Below, one piece after another: positions 32,066 through 43,310 of a stretch of DNA of 64,000 nt. The stretch comes from Romanomermis culicivorax (lineage: Eukaryota; Nematoda; Enoplea; Mermithida; Mermithidae). Position numbers and translations under genes: made by a program. The stretch lies in contig CAWUHX010000013.1 of assembly GCA_963922205.1 (NCBI GenBank), forward strand, positions 992,001-1,056,000, written 5' to 3'. Under the pieces are notes generated by a model. It was not told where the DNA came from and made no database searches. It saw nothing but the letters and a program-made list of their open reading frames with translations. Within the stretch, counting starts at the first letter, position 1; every line of letters starts with the position of its first letter.

Positions 32066-34428
32066 TCGAAAATTTTTCTGTCGTATCCATTCATCGAACG
32101 ATATCGAGAGACCACATTTGAGCCAACTATCGTATTCTTTTTTCAACGTTGGATCGGTGAGAACTTCTTTAGCGCGATGCAGCAGAGTGAATTTTTCGGC
32201 TGAAAAATATACGTATGAAAAATGATCAGCACATCAAGGTCACAAAATCGTACGAATTGGAGCACCAATCAACCAACCAAGTTTATATAATTGTTACATT
32301 AATAATTGTCACAAAAATTAGTTAAAATTGGCAAAAAATTCGCTAAAATTGGCGACAAATAGCCAAGGGAAGTAAAATGGCCGAGAAAAATTTTTCGCTC
32401 AAACGAGTTCACAACTTTTGATCAAAATAATATTAACTTGACAATCTGTTTCTGCGAATAATCTTGACAAGAATAGTTACCGACCGTTTAGATAAATAAT
32501 AAAAAAATGAAGAATTGAGCGGCAAAGTGTTGCAAAGATCGAAAAAAATTTCCGCAAAAAACTCACCAGAGTAGTAATCATCGCTTTTATCTGGATGACA
32601 TTGTACGGCTCGAATCTTGTATTCTTTCATTATTTGATCGATCTAAAAATTCTAATGAAATATAGCAAAACTCCTTTTTACCAGCTTTCTTTCTAAAACA
32701 ACCAACTTTTTCAAATCGGAAATGTCAAATACTGTATTTCGTTTTTAGAATTAAGATGCGGCGTATTTTCACAGAATCTTCTATTAAGCTTTTATGTACT
32801 ACAGTCTGTTTTTTTATGAAATGCTTCCAAATAGAAAGCTATCACAAACCAGAACTGTCGTCAAAATCGTTTACATAAAGTTCTGACTGTAAAATTTTTC
32901 ACTCGAAAAATTGGTAAAGGTTAGGGCAATATGCTCACAAATTTCCAGTCCTACATGATATATTGTTTATCAGAAAATCGCAAAAATCTGAAATACTACT
33001 TGCATTCCACTTTCATTATTTGGAAGCATTTCAAGAAAAACAGACTATAACAATGGTCTGTTTATATTGGAATGACAGACAAAGCAAAGTTGCAGCGTCA
33101 GTCCAGTCCAAAAAAGCGGGGCTCCAAGACAATGATTTCATTCTCAAGAAAAATGATTTCCTGATCTCTATAGTCTGTTCATCTTGAAATGCTTCTGAAT
33201 AATGAAAAAGGAAAGCAAGTAGCATTTCCGTTTCTCACGATTTTGTGATAAACGATATACTGACCTCGTCTTGAACAATTTTTCGAGTGAAAAATTTTAT
33301 GGTAGAAGCTTCATGCAAACGATTTTGACGACAGTACTAATTTGTGTCACTTTTCTATTTGGAAGCATTTTATAAAAAACAGACTATAGTTAGTCTGTGA
33401 CCGTTATCTCTACACTCCCGCTGCATTTATCATTTCAAAATAAATACCAAAGCATGATCACACTTTCGAACATAAAGTTACACGTCTTTCTAAAAAAGTA
33501 ACTGGATTTGAAAATGGCGCTGGTACTAAGAAATACTGTATTCTTGATATTTTCTGACATGATCCGGAACTGAAAATCATGGAAAAATGTTTGCTGTGAA
33601 CCTCTAGAAGGTCTTGAAGAAACCCGCGTAGTTTCACTTTAATACGATTACGTAAAATTTCAAATGGAAGCTTCTGTGAATTGAGAGGAGAGAATAATTA
33701 TGCAATAATTATATACCGAGAATATAGTTTATTCAGATCGAAAAAAAATTCAGAATCGTTCGTAAAATTTTACTTCGATCCGATTAATGATTGCTAAAAT
33801 CACAAAAAATCAGCAGGGCTTCCGTCCGAAATGCTTCAAGTCAAAAATACTTTTCTGATAGCGAGCATACATGCACAGCAAAGAAATTATGTGGGGATCA
33901 GCCAGGACAGAGGGTGGAATAGCAATTTATTTTCTTTCTTGATATCGAAAAGAAATGTCTTTTAACGCCCAAGAAGCATATCTTCAACTCACATTAGTCA
34001 AATAAATAACAGAAACTATTTGCTTGATCAACACTTCTAAATCAAGTACCTATGCTTCGTTTAGAAAAATGGTTAAACTACAACATTATTTTCATTCTTA
34101 CGACGATTTTCTTCCCGCTTGCTCATTCTCCTTAATCAACTTTTCGATCATTGATGTTGGGGACAAATCTGCTGGGAGTCAGTAAGAATCTGCCACCTCC
34201 CTGCACGTTGGTAGCGAGTCGCAACTGCACACAACTGTCAAAAGCAAATAGGAGAATAAAACTCTTGCTAATCATATCCCGTTTATTTAGGAGTAATATT
34301 CAGGTTCTTATAACTCGTCAATATTTTTTTTAATCTACAAAAATGCCTCTACTTACCGACGAATTTTCCGTACATCCCAGTATGGTATAGTAATTTTTCG
34401 TTTTCTTTCTATTATCAAATGGGTCCAT
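32066..34428 (-). CDS. DNAJC12: DNAJC12-like J-domain co-chaperone (3 exons, 3' end not found)
   Basis: Exon 1, 34,428-34,357, starts MDPFDNRKKTKNYYTILGC and ends TENSS before GTAAGT. Exon 2, 32,642-32,567, reads IDQIMKEYKIRAVQCHPDK with the J-domain HPD. Exon 3, 32,199-32,066, reads EKFTLLHRAKEVLTDPTLKK, then EYDSWLKCGLSISFDEWIRQ. Splice phases agree (0, then 1). Human DNAJC12 has NYRSEDTEDYYTLLGCDELSS, FKVRALECHPDK and YDHWRRSQMSMPFQQW at matching places. J proteins stimulate Hsp70 ATPase through HPD; DNAJC12 is cytosolic and in mammals helps fold aromatic amino-acid hydroxylases. The conserved C-terminal exon was not located to the left. Intron 1 contains MITE copies G2 and G3. Confidence 0.85.
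32799..33049. mobile_element. MITE family G copy 2
   Basis: Ends CTACAGTCTGTTTTTTTATG and AAGAAAAACAGACTATA. The interior matches copy 1 closely, including ATGATATATTGTTTATCAG. Lies in intron 1 of the DNAJC12-like gene. Confidence 0.8.
33168..33389. mobile_element. MITE family G copy 3, reversed
   Basis: Ends CTATAGTCTGTTCATCTTG and AAAAAACAGACTATAG. The interior is the reverse complement of copies 1 and 2. It lies about 120 bp from copy 2 in the same intron, so the two can pair in a transcript. Confidence 0.8.
33390..34356. other. rest of DNAJC12-like intron 1
   Basis: AT-rich intron sequence without recognised feature. Confidence 0.5.
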
Positions 34429-34895
34429 TATTTTTGGCGTGAAAATCTAATCAATCTTAGAAATGCAGCCCAGAAAAACAATGCGATTATGACGTGGCTT
34501 ATGAAAATATTGACAAGGACCTGATCGTATAATGATAAAGTCGTCAATGTTTTTCTTACGCCTGAGCCGCCCTCGTTTTTCATTCCTGTGTTTATCTCTT
34601 TTTCTAGCTGAAAATTATGGGAGGGGGGAATTAAGGATCGATTATGTTTGAAAGGGTACTTTTAGCTCACGGTTTGCGCAAAAAACGTTGTATAATGGAT
34701 TCAGTCGGAACACCTTTTCTCGTTTCTCCAAGGACTTGACAGGGGTAGGCCGAAATTTGTCGTGCGGAAGCTGCATATCGACTATTCTACTTCCTTTCTA
34801 GAGAGAATCGTCTTTCAAAGGAAGATTGCAAGAAAATAGTAAAAAACATAAAATTTTTCAACATGGTATTCATGGTGTTCATTCTGTTCATTTGG

Positions 34896-35798
34896 TACAG
34901 TCCTACTTTGGCGTCCGTCTTAACTTGGCGCCCTTCTTACTTTGGCGTCCATCTTAACTTGGCGCCCAATGTTATAGGCGCCAACATGAGATATTTGTCT
35001 AAACTTGGCGCCCGTCTTACCTTGGCGCCTATCTTAACTTGGCGCCCATTGATTTGCCTAATCCTTTTCAACATGTATTAACTTGGCGTCCATCTTAACT
35101 TGGCGCCCGTCTTAATTTGGCGCCCGTTCATGGCGTCTGGTTTTGTTTGTTGGTTTTTTAACCTCCTAGAAGATGCTCTTCAAAGTCAGGGACATTTGTC
35201 CTTGCAAGGACAACATAAATCGTGCTTCGCCAAAGTCAACCATTTCAGTTTCCAAAGAAAACCGTTTAGTTTTGTGCTTTCTAACTCGTTGATGTTTTGA
35301 AAAAGTTATGCAGATTTGCATTTGTTGTGGGCTATCAGGGTGGCCGCTCTACTCATTGAGCTATTTATAGAGTTTTTCGAAATTATTTAAATGAAGGTTA
35401 GCTTTCTTTGGTACGTATAAATGCGTTTTTATTTTTTTTTTAATTTTTCCACGCAACAAAACTTCGACACGGAAATCATATTACTCGTATATTACGGAGT
35501 GATGTACGAGAATATTACTCAAAAAAGGCAGTCTTGTTGAAGAAAAATGTAAAAAAAGAATGAAAGAAAAAGAATATAAGAGCAAAACAAAAGATAAAGA
35601 AAAATCAGGAAAAATAGTGAGATGGGCGCAAGGTCGCCAAAGTAAGCCGGGCGCCAAGGTAAGACGGGCGCCAAGTTAAGACACTGCATGGGCGCCAAAG
35701 TAAGACAAGGCGCCAAGGTAATACGGACGCCAAGTTAAGACGGACGCCAAGTTAAGATGGGCGCCAAGTTGAGACGGGCGCTAAAGTGCGTCACTATC
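34896..35798. mobile_element. foldback-type element with arms of about 17-bp tandem repeats
   Basis: The left arm (about 34,905-35,130) is made of repeated CTTAACTTGGCGCCCGT-like units. The right arm (about 35,630-35,790) is the same repeat in reverse orientation (GGGCGCCAAGTTAAGAC). The outer ends are similar inverted repeats (CTACTTTGGCG and CGCTAAAGTG). Flanks GTTCATTTGG (34,886-34,895) and GTTCATTTTGG (35,799-35,809) look like a 10-bp duplication. Arms of tandem repeats define foldback elements; a 9-11 bp duplication would suit a Mutator-like origin. No transposase frame. Confidence 0.75.
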
Positions 35799-35845
35799 GT
35801 TCATTTTGGAAAAAATAAATTATGGAGATTGGAGCTCGGAATTAT

Positions 35846-36075
35846 CTATAGTATGTTTTTCATAAAATGCTCCTAATATTGAATGTGGCAAGCAAGTGCA
35901 TTCAATATTTTCAGCCTAACCGTATGTCATGTGGGACTGAAAAGACTCAACTTTGTATTCAGAAATTTTCTACGTGCAAAATTCTGCAGTAAAACCTTCA
36001 TGTACAGGATATTCAATTCACTTAATATTTGTGTCATTTTTCATTTTAGAAGCTTTTTATAAAAAACGGATTACA
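35846..36075. mobile_element. MITE family G copy 4, diverged
   Basis: Starts CTATAGTATGTTTTTCATAA and ends TATAAAAAACGGATTAC. The interior is recognisably family G but more diverged than copies 1-3. Confidence 0.65.
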
Positions 36076-37034
36076 CATTAAGAAACAGTTGTTTTGGATA
36101 ATTATTAGGACGCTAGCCATCAGCGGTGATCGTAAGGTTTTTGTGCACCAAGTTCGAAAATGACGGCCAATACACAAACTTGTCTTTTATTATTTGGAAT
36201 TGAAATCCGAATAAATGGCTTATACAATAAAAGCGACCATGAGCATCAGGAATTGTGTCACCATCTCGTGTCGAAAAGATGTGTATTAGACATTTCGAAG
36301 TGTGCATAAAAAGGACGTATTATCACGAGCGAGAAAATCGAAGAACGTATATAACGTGAAAACACGGCAATTAAGGATCGGCTATATATGACTAAACAAT
36401 TACTAATTAAAAACGTAAGATTCGTCAGCATTCAAGATCTATAATTGACCACAATCGGCGATTTTTACCTGAAATTGAAAATCGGATAAGAACAAAGAAA
36501 AGATTCCCTACTTTTCCAGGTATTTCAGAGCAACAATCACCCTTAATTGCTACACAAAATGGTAAATGTGTAGCACGAAAGCTGTAAACATGTTAGCCAC
36601 AGCTGATCGACCTTTCACGGGCATGTACACAAAACTTACAATTTTAAGCCAACTTCAAAAAATTTCAATGTTTTCGGTAACTTTTGCATGATTTATTTTC
36701 AGCTACCGCATTTTTTCCGGACAATTTCTGAGAGGTCCAATCTCTCCTATACGTTTTTCTGATAGATTCAACCTCTTCTACGATACGTTAAAAATTAATA
36801 TCTCAAAAATGGTTTCGATTAAAAGTGAAAATTAAACCGCTTGAGTATGCCAAAGTTTGAAAATTGATTATTTTCTGACATTTTCAAGAGTCTTGCTAGC
36901 CAAGTGATATTTCGAAATTGGAGTTCGGTGAAAATTTTAATTACAAAGGAGAGAATAGGCTGTCTTTTGAGTTGATAATTACAGCTCTGAAGGAAGCATA
37001 CTCATGGAAAGCGCCCAGTCACTGCATTTTCCAG
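36076..37034. other. spacer, no secure gene
   Basis: A 64-codon minus-strand frame at 36,113-36,307 is noted among rejected items. Otherwise AT-rich DNA. Confidence 0.4.
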
Positions 37035-37118
37035 GTGGCCCTTGCCTACACCTCGTAATTACAGCAACCAACTAAATTTTTTGGACTGGCACCAAATGAA
37101 CCGATCGGCTTTGTCCAG
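37035..37118 (+). CDS. candidate internal exon upstream of 37,452 exon
   Basis: Between TTTTCCAG and GTATGA one plus-strand frame is open and reads WPLPTPRNYSNQLNFLDWHQ then MNRSALS. Its end phase does not join in frame to the 37,452 exon directly, so either another exon intervenes or one of the two is not real. Confidence 0.25.
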
Positions 37119-37451
37119 GTATGACTGTAGCTATGCGAAATGAACGCTGCCTTAATACTCAGCGTGTAAAACTACTCAAAATGTATAACTTTCAACTTAT
37201 CACAGGCCAATGAAACAGAAGGTCGAATCTCTCAGAAATTGCGTCTTAATAAGGAACTCTTACTACACCTCCGTGCCATGAACCTCCATGACTCGCTTTT
37301 TCGACAGTAGTGGGTAAGAGCTGATTTTTTTCCACACAGTTTTTTCAAAAACACGTTTTCTACTCAATAAGGTTAGTTTATAGTTCACGATTTTCCCGTA
37401 CTTTTCAACACAAAATATTTATTTTTCCACAAAATTCACTGTGTTTTCCAG

Positions 37452-37658
37452 GTTGTGTATGAACCCTGTAACGTTAGTCGTAGAGACTCCTATATTCATG
37501 GTCGGAAAAATACTAGAAAATTTAAAATTTTGATCAAAAATGGACCACAGACTTTAGAGCTTCGTTACATGTACGAGTTCACACATATGTACATGTTTGC
37601 CGTGCAAAGATCTGATGACAGAAGTACCAAGCTGTTACTCAGTAAAGAGTACAAGTAA
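37452..37658 (+). CDS. candidate terminal exon, unidentified conserved-looking protein
   Basis: Follows the acceptor GTGTTTTCCAG and is open for 68 codons to TAA at 37,656-37,658. The peptide includes RRDSYIHGRKNTRKFKILIK, then LELRYMYEFTHMYMFAVQRS and a basic end LLLSKEYK. It is rich in Tyr, Met and Lys with a beta-strand-like rhythm. It lies tail-to-tail with the cyclophilin gene, whose last exon ends about 100 bp away on the other strand. I do not recognise the family. Confidence 0.4.
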   Translation, partial: VVYEPCNVSRRDSYIHGRKNTRKFKILIKNGPQTLELRYMYEFTHMYMFAVQRSDDRSTKLLLSKEYK

Positions 37659-37755
37659 TATGCTTCTAAATTCTTCTATAATCGCTAAAACGATTTTCGC
37701 ATTTTTTCATCACTTACGCACAGACCAAGCTTGCCCCGCCAGCAAGATATAAGCT

Positions 37756-39658
37756 TCACCGAGGCGTACATGCCCATAACTTCTGCGGAAAGTACGAGTC
37801 ATGATTCTTTAATCACGCTGAGCGGACTTACGTCAGTTTTGGGCTTGCCGGACTGAGTGCCTTGTTCTTCCATCTTCTTAACAACGTCCATGCCTTCGGT
37901 CACGTGTCCAAAAACAACGTGCTTAGCGTCCAACCTAGGATAGAAAACGCATTTGAAATTTTGACCGCGTTCGAACACATTTCATGTTCAACTCACCAGT
38001 CAGTTTTTACAGTGGTCAAGAAAAATTGTGACCCGTTGGTGTTGGGACCGGCATTGGCCATGGACAGGATACCGGGACCGGTGTGCGTCATTTTGAAATT
38101 TTCGTCAGCGAATTTTTCACCGTAGATGGATTCACCACCCGTACCGTTGCCTCGCGTGAAATCGCCACCCTGAGATAAGGAATCTTGCAATGAATCGTAA
38201 TAATAGAGAAAAAACGTAAGGACGTCGAGCTATTGGAGAACGGTAAAACTGCGTTTGGTTCGCACCAATCTTATAACGTCATGAAAACTAAAGCATATAC
38301 AAGCTAGATTTTGGGGGAAAATCATCGATAACAGGCGCTAGCTATACATGGCCCCGCCATACCTGTAAGACCTCCGACCAGTTGGAGTGGGGGGGGGGGG
38401 GGGTAGAAAAAAGTCGAAATTTTTCCCAAAAAAGGCCAAAAAAACATACACTTTTTTGCAATTTTTTCCAAACTGGGGAGGGGTTGGATGAATTTGGGTA
38501 CATGGTTGCCCAAGTTGGGGGGGGGGGGGTCCCCCAACCCCCCCAGGTACAGGTATGGGCCCCGCAATGCGCGAGGCGAGGAGCCTTGCTACGCATCTAA
38601 CACAAAAAAATTATACTTTCTTCCAACTTATTCGATTCGGGGGTCTTCTCCAATCTCCCACCAATTATTGGTGTTCATTTTCAGGAGCATAGTGAAACAC
38701 CCGGAGAGCGCATTGTATAGCCACGTTTCGAGTAGCGCCCATTCCGTTAATCACTTTCCCAAACCCGTCATGCTCAAGTGTCTATAACGTTATAAGATGT
38801 GTGTGACGAAGACGCTGTATTACCTACCTAAAAAACTTATATGATAGGCAGGCATGTAGGCAGAGGCGTTGAGAGGCCATGCCCCCCGAAATGTTTCAAG
38901 TGTTAAAACCATACCTGTACTTGGGGGGGGGGGGACCCCCCAACTTGGCCAACCCAGTACCCAAAATCATTCCCCCCCCCCCGTTGGGAAAAAATTAAAA
39001 AAATTTGCCAAAAAGTGTATGTTTTTTGGCCTTTTTTGGGAAAAATTTGGAATTTTTCCTACCCCCCCCCCGAACTGGTCGGAGGTCTTACAGGTATGGT
39101 TAAAATAAGCAAAAGCTTGGATAAGTCAGACATGCGAATTTTACAATTAACTGAGTGAACCACAAACGTGAGGCTATCACCCGAAAAAATTCATGGCTAC
39201 CATCTAGGCGCCCCAGCTGCTCTCATTTCAAAAAATTATCAATAAGCTAGATGGTCGCGAAGCGATCGTGTTCAGCAAAATAAACCAGGGTACTTTATGG
39301 GCACATTACTTTCTCCAGGGACCATGGAAATTACTCATCCTCTCTGCCGACAGTAAGAAGTGGGAACATTATTTCACGGACTTACTTGACACATGAAGTT
39401 AGGGATGATTCGATGGAATAACGAATTCTTGAAATGCAACGGCTTGCCTGATTTACCCATTCCTTTTTCTCCAGTGCACAAACACCTGAAATTTTCGGCC
39501 GTTTTCGGAACGATGTCATCGTAGAGCTTAATTTTGTAGAACATCGGTAACAATAGAAAAAGTATCTAGAATATTAGCGTTTTTACTTCCATAACGATGC
39601 GACCGGCTGGACTACCACCAATTGTAACATCGAAAAATACGCGGCTACGGGGGGCCAT
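37756..39658 (-). CDS. PPIA: cyclophilin A-type peptidyl-prolyl cis-trans isomerase (5 exons)
   Basis: Exon 1, 39,658-39,587: [20 protein letters not shown]. Exon 2, 39,526-39,386: the [20 protein letters not shown] region and [11 protein letters not shown]. Exon 3, 38,169-37,997: [20 protein letters not shown], then [20 protein letters not shown]. Exon 4, 37,934-37,832: [20 protein letters not shown]. Phases are consistent over 163 codons, against 165 aa for human PPIA. Catalytic Arg (FHRI), the FMCQ loop, the [14 protein letters not shown] pocket, Trp before LDAKH and the pocket His are all present, so activity and cyclosporin binding are expected. No signal peptide, so cytosolic. The last exon as I read it (37,782-37,756) gives KLWACTPR instead of the usual CG(Q/E)L-type end. 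Intron 2 (between exons 2 and 3) holds two inverted MITEs. Confidence 0.92.
38357..38558 (+). mobile_element. MITE family A copy 1, in cyclophilin intron
   Basis: Ends CCATACCTGTA and TACAGGTATGG are perfect inverted repeats of about 11 bp. Flanked by GCCCCG on both sides (38,351-38,356 and 38,559-38,564), a 6-bp target duplication. The interior has long G runs and TTTTCCCAAAAAAGGCC-like words. Confidence 0.88.
38849..39211. mobile_element. MITE family C copy 3, split by family A
   Basis: The left part, 38,849-38,908 (CAGGCATGTAGGCAG to GTGTTAAAA), and the right part from 39,106 (TAAG to about CATGGCTACCATCTAGG) match family C copies at 42,277 and 45,340. They are interrupted exactly at TTAAAA by family A copy 2. 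Confidence 0.75.
38909..39099 (-). mobile_element. MITE family A copy 2, reversed, nested in family C
   Basis: Ends CCATACCTGTA and TACAGGTATGG. The 6-bp duplication TTAAAA flanks it (38,903-38,908 and 39,100-39,105). Orientation is opposite to copy 1, 350 bp away. Confidence 0.88.
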
Positions 39659-41445
39659 TTGCGAAACCAAACAACTTTGCGGATAACAAAATAAGTTCCT
39701 AGAAATAGAAAAATCAGTTCTAGTTGTTGTTGAACGTGAAATTCGGTATCCGCTTGTTATGCAGCGAATTTTCGCTGTCAAAGAACAACAGACAACATTG
39801 CGAAACGGGCAAATGTGTGGATAAACTAGTCCGGTGTGGGAGAAAAACAAGATTTTCAACAACAACCAGGCTAACCATCAATCAAGGCGCGAAATGAAGC
39901 AGTTCGGCAAGAACGAACAACGTAACGCATTCAGAGAAAAAATAATCTTATCCTACCGTAAAAGAGATGCTTGGTTTCACTGTTATCCAACTATGTATTC
40001 TTGACAATCATATCGAAACCGCGGCAACCCGAACCTTGGAGATTTCCAGACATCTCGCTACGCTCTAACGAAAGGGATCAACACATGAATAAACACGCTT
40101 ATGATGTGCCAATGTAGTTGGGCGCGGCACGAATCATCATTAGGGGTCACAAAACGTTTTACATACGATCTTTATTTTTTTGGATTTGGATACACAAAAA
40201 ATTTTTTCATGAAAAATTTACGAAAACAATCAGACATATTTCATTCGCAAGTGAATACAATATGAACAAAATTGCTATTAGAGTAAAAACGATGCAAATT
40301 GAGCAGAACTCCTGACAGACTTACTTGCCATGAAAGAAAAATCATCGAAAAATTTGATAAAAAGGATCAAATTCCTTCAGACTTTTTACGACAAATTTTT
40401 TTCTTGAATATATCTCAAGCGTGATTGAGAAAAAATGTATAATATGATTAAAATTTACAATCTATACAATAAAAACAAGCGCAATGTAGAGGTTTCGTTG
40501 AACACCCTCATTTGGAAAACAAGAAAAAAGCCAATTTATACAATTTCGATAGCAAAAACTCTAAATACAGTCGTTAATGAAGTTATGGGCCATAGACCAC
40601 CGGGGTCTGGTCCGGCAAAAAGCGTTAAAAATTTGAAACTAGAAAGGGTGTTTTCACACCTCAACTCAGTTAAAAAGTTATAAATCGAAAAATCAAGCAT
40701 TTTTGCGATCGTACAACTCCAAATTTCAAATTTTTCTTACGAATAACATAAGATACGTAAATTGGCAACGCACTCCAGGGCAATGGCACATTAATCACAA
40801 TTTTAAATCTATACAAAAAGTAATTACGACCGTTTCTCATCTGTAAATATGGATTTATAGATTAAATAACCCAAAATTTTACAGTATTAAAATACATTCG
40901 AAAAACCCGCAGAATGAATATAATAGCCTTGATTACGGTGGGGTGATCATTCGCGAAATCATACGCATCGGTGGAACAAGCGGATCGAGAATGTTGCTAG
41001 TTCTTGAACGATTGAAAAGTCTACCCGCAACGTAGACCTAATGCGGCAGCTAACTGCGTACGATACACAAATACAATACCACGATACAGCTTAAAGTAGA
41101 ATTTCAATGGCCAGATACAAAAGCGCACCTTCGTCAGCAGAGAAATCGAAAAAATTTACACTCGGAAGAAAATTTTAACATATTAATAAGCTTGCAACCG
41201 TACCTGCGGTGTGAAAGATTGAGAGAACCTGCTTCGAGAATACACTAGAAAAATCGCATTCCAGGAAAATCGATTTCTGAGCGGCAAACATGTCTAGCAT
41301 AATGTTCTATGGGAGCATGGAAAATTTTGTTTGAGGAAAATTCCGAAGAAACCAAATTTTTATACAAATTGGAAAAAATCAAGTCTGGCATTATAGGCAG
41401 GAACAACTACAATGACTTCAAAATACAAACTGACATTAAACTTAT
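39659..41445. other. spacer between cyclophilin and MITF-like genes
   Basis: Presumably holds the cyclophilin promoter and 5' leader (next to 39,658) and the MITF-like 3' untranslated region (next to 41,446). No TATA box or polyadenylation signal was assigned with confidence. Confidence 0.4.
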
Positions 41446-42473
41446 TCAAGTAGTTACAAAATCCATACGTTCCTGTTGAGAATGGATTTGCTGTTGTTGC
41501 TGTTGAATGGACGTCAAGTGATGATGACTATGGTGCTGCTGTGGCTGACTTTGATGTTGCTCCATCAAAGGCGAATAAGCACTTTCCCATTGAACGTCGT
41601 CGGGCGATGAAACGTGCGACGATGGGCCTACGACATTCGAAGCGCCTAAGTTCGTCAACAGTAGGCCTGTGTCGGACATCATCGGATCGCACGACGTGGT
41701 TAAAATGTCGGCAGCGCTCAGTTCCATCATAAAGTCGTGCAAATTCGGGTTAATAGACGTTGAAAAAGGCGAAGGCTGTTGCTGAGACGAATTAGGCTGG
41801 AAAGAGTAAGCGACGTCGGACGGCGAAAACCTGCCATCCATCAGTGAGTGATTCTTTCCCTGAGAAGAAGCTGCGCAGCCGCTTGAATCGGAACCGAGTG
41901 ACGGAGGCATCTGAAAAATCCATTCGCGAATTGTAAACAATATTCAAGCATTTCAACAGTGATTAGAATATGTCCCAATTTTCTATGTCAGTAAATAGTG
42001 TAAGTTTTCCTCAAAAAATGCACAAATGCCGGATTTCGGTGTGCGTTCCGATAGGATGTTTAACAAGTATAGAATTCATTGGTTGAAAAAATTTTCATTG
42101 ATTCGAAAAATGCAACTATAGCTGAATCGGCTATACTGCAATTCTAACTTCAAAAAAGATAATACTTCGACAAAATTAAAATTTGATAGGAATTACGAAA
42201 TAAGGTTGTCTCAAAATGCTGAAGAAAAAGTGATTTTGAACCGAAACACTTAGAACATTATTGTAATACATATATACAGGCCTGTAGGCAGGGGGTTTAG
42301 GGGGCCATGGCCACCCCAAAACGTTTCGTGTTAAAAATGCAAAGGTTCGATCTTTTTTCTTCAAGAAAAAAATCAAGTCAGAAACGCCAATTTTATAGTA
42401 AATTAAGTAAAAAAATGTGTGTTCCCGAAAAAAATTCCTGGCTAGAGGCCTGCATATACATATAAATTTCCAA

Positions 42474-42513
<40 letters not shown>

Positions 42514-43279
42514 ATATATATAAATATATAAGGGGTGAGCCAAAAAAGGCGATCGGTACTGACTTTCATAGCTTTTAAATGAGTGAAGCTTTTTAAATGC
42601 GTTTTGCTGTCGTCGATAGGTAAAACATCTGGCATAAATACTGCAAAATTTCAGCCGGATTGCATAAATATTGATTGACTAGAACCAAAAATACTAAATG
42701 TCGATTTCTTGCAAATAACAAGAAAAAATCAGCATGTTTTAGAACAGAAAAAGTAAAATACTAATTATAAAAACCATATTACAGCTGAAAACTACGAGAG
42801 AGCTGTTTTAGTGTGCCCTTTATTCTGTTTCACCAATGATCTTAATCGTTTTTTCGAACTGGTCAATGACAGAATTGATTTTGTTTTGATTTAGCTTTTC
42901 TTCCAGTTTCAAAACAAAAGCTTTTTATTTTGGCTAAATTTGGCCCATATTGAAACAAGAAATTGATGACTTTATATTACGTGTAAATTACGAATCTGGG
43001 TGATTTTCAGGGTATTATTGTGTGTAAAGAGCTTGACAAAACTTTTTCTCACAATAGGACAACTTTTACTTCGATTTCACAACTTTTAATTTTTGAAAAA
43101 TGACCACTTTTACGAAACTTCTGTTTGTACAAAAACTATAAATGATAGAAGCATAAAATTTAGGCGCTTATAACATAGACAAACAAGGGATTCTAATGCA
43201 GCAATTCACCTTAAAAAAGCTTCATCCATTCGAAAGTTATGAAGTCAGCACCAGTCGCCTTTTTTTGGCCCACCCTGTA

Positions 43280-43310
<31 letters not shown>

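Noticed and set aside
32963-33225. Short frames in MITE G copies resembling a transposase (MVCLYWNDRQSK)
   Set aside because: Too short and without DDE motifs; the copies are non-autonomous.
36113-36307. 64-codon minus-strand frame with STRDGDTIPDAHGRFYC
   Set aside because: Looks mildly protein-like, but no splice partners or recognised domain, and it contains an AATAAT/AATAAA-rich stretch; kept out as a likely chance frame.
37206-37302. Frame ANETEGRISQKLRLNKELL after TATCACAG as another plus-strand exon
   Set aside because: Protein-like, but its phase does not fit the exon at 37,035 and it meets a stop before a good donor.
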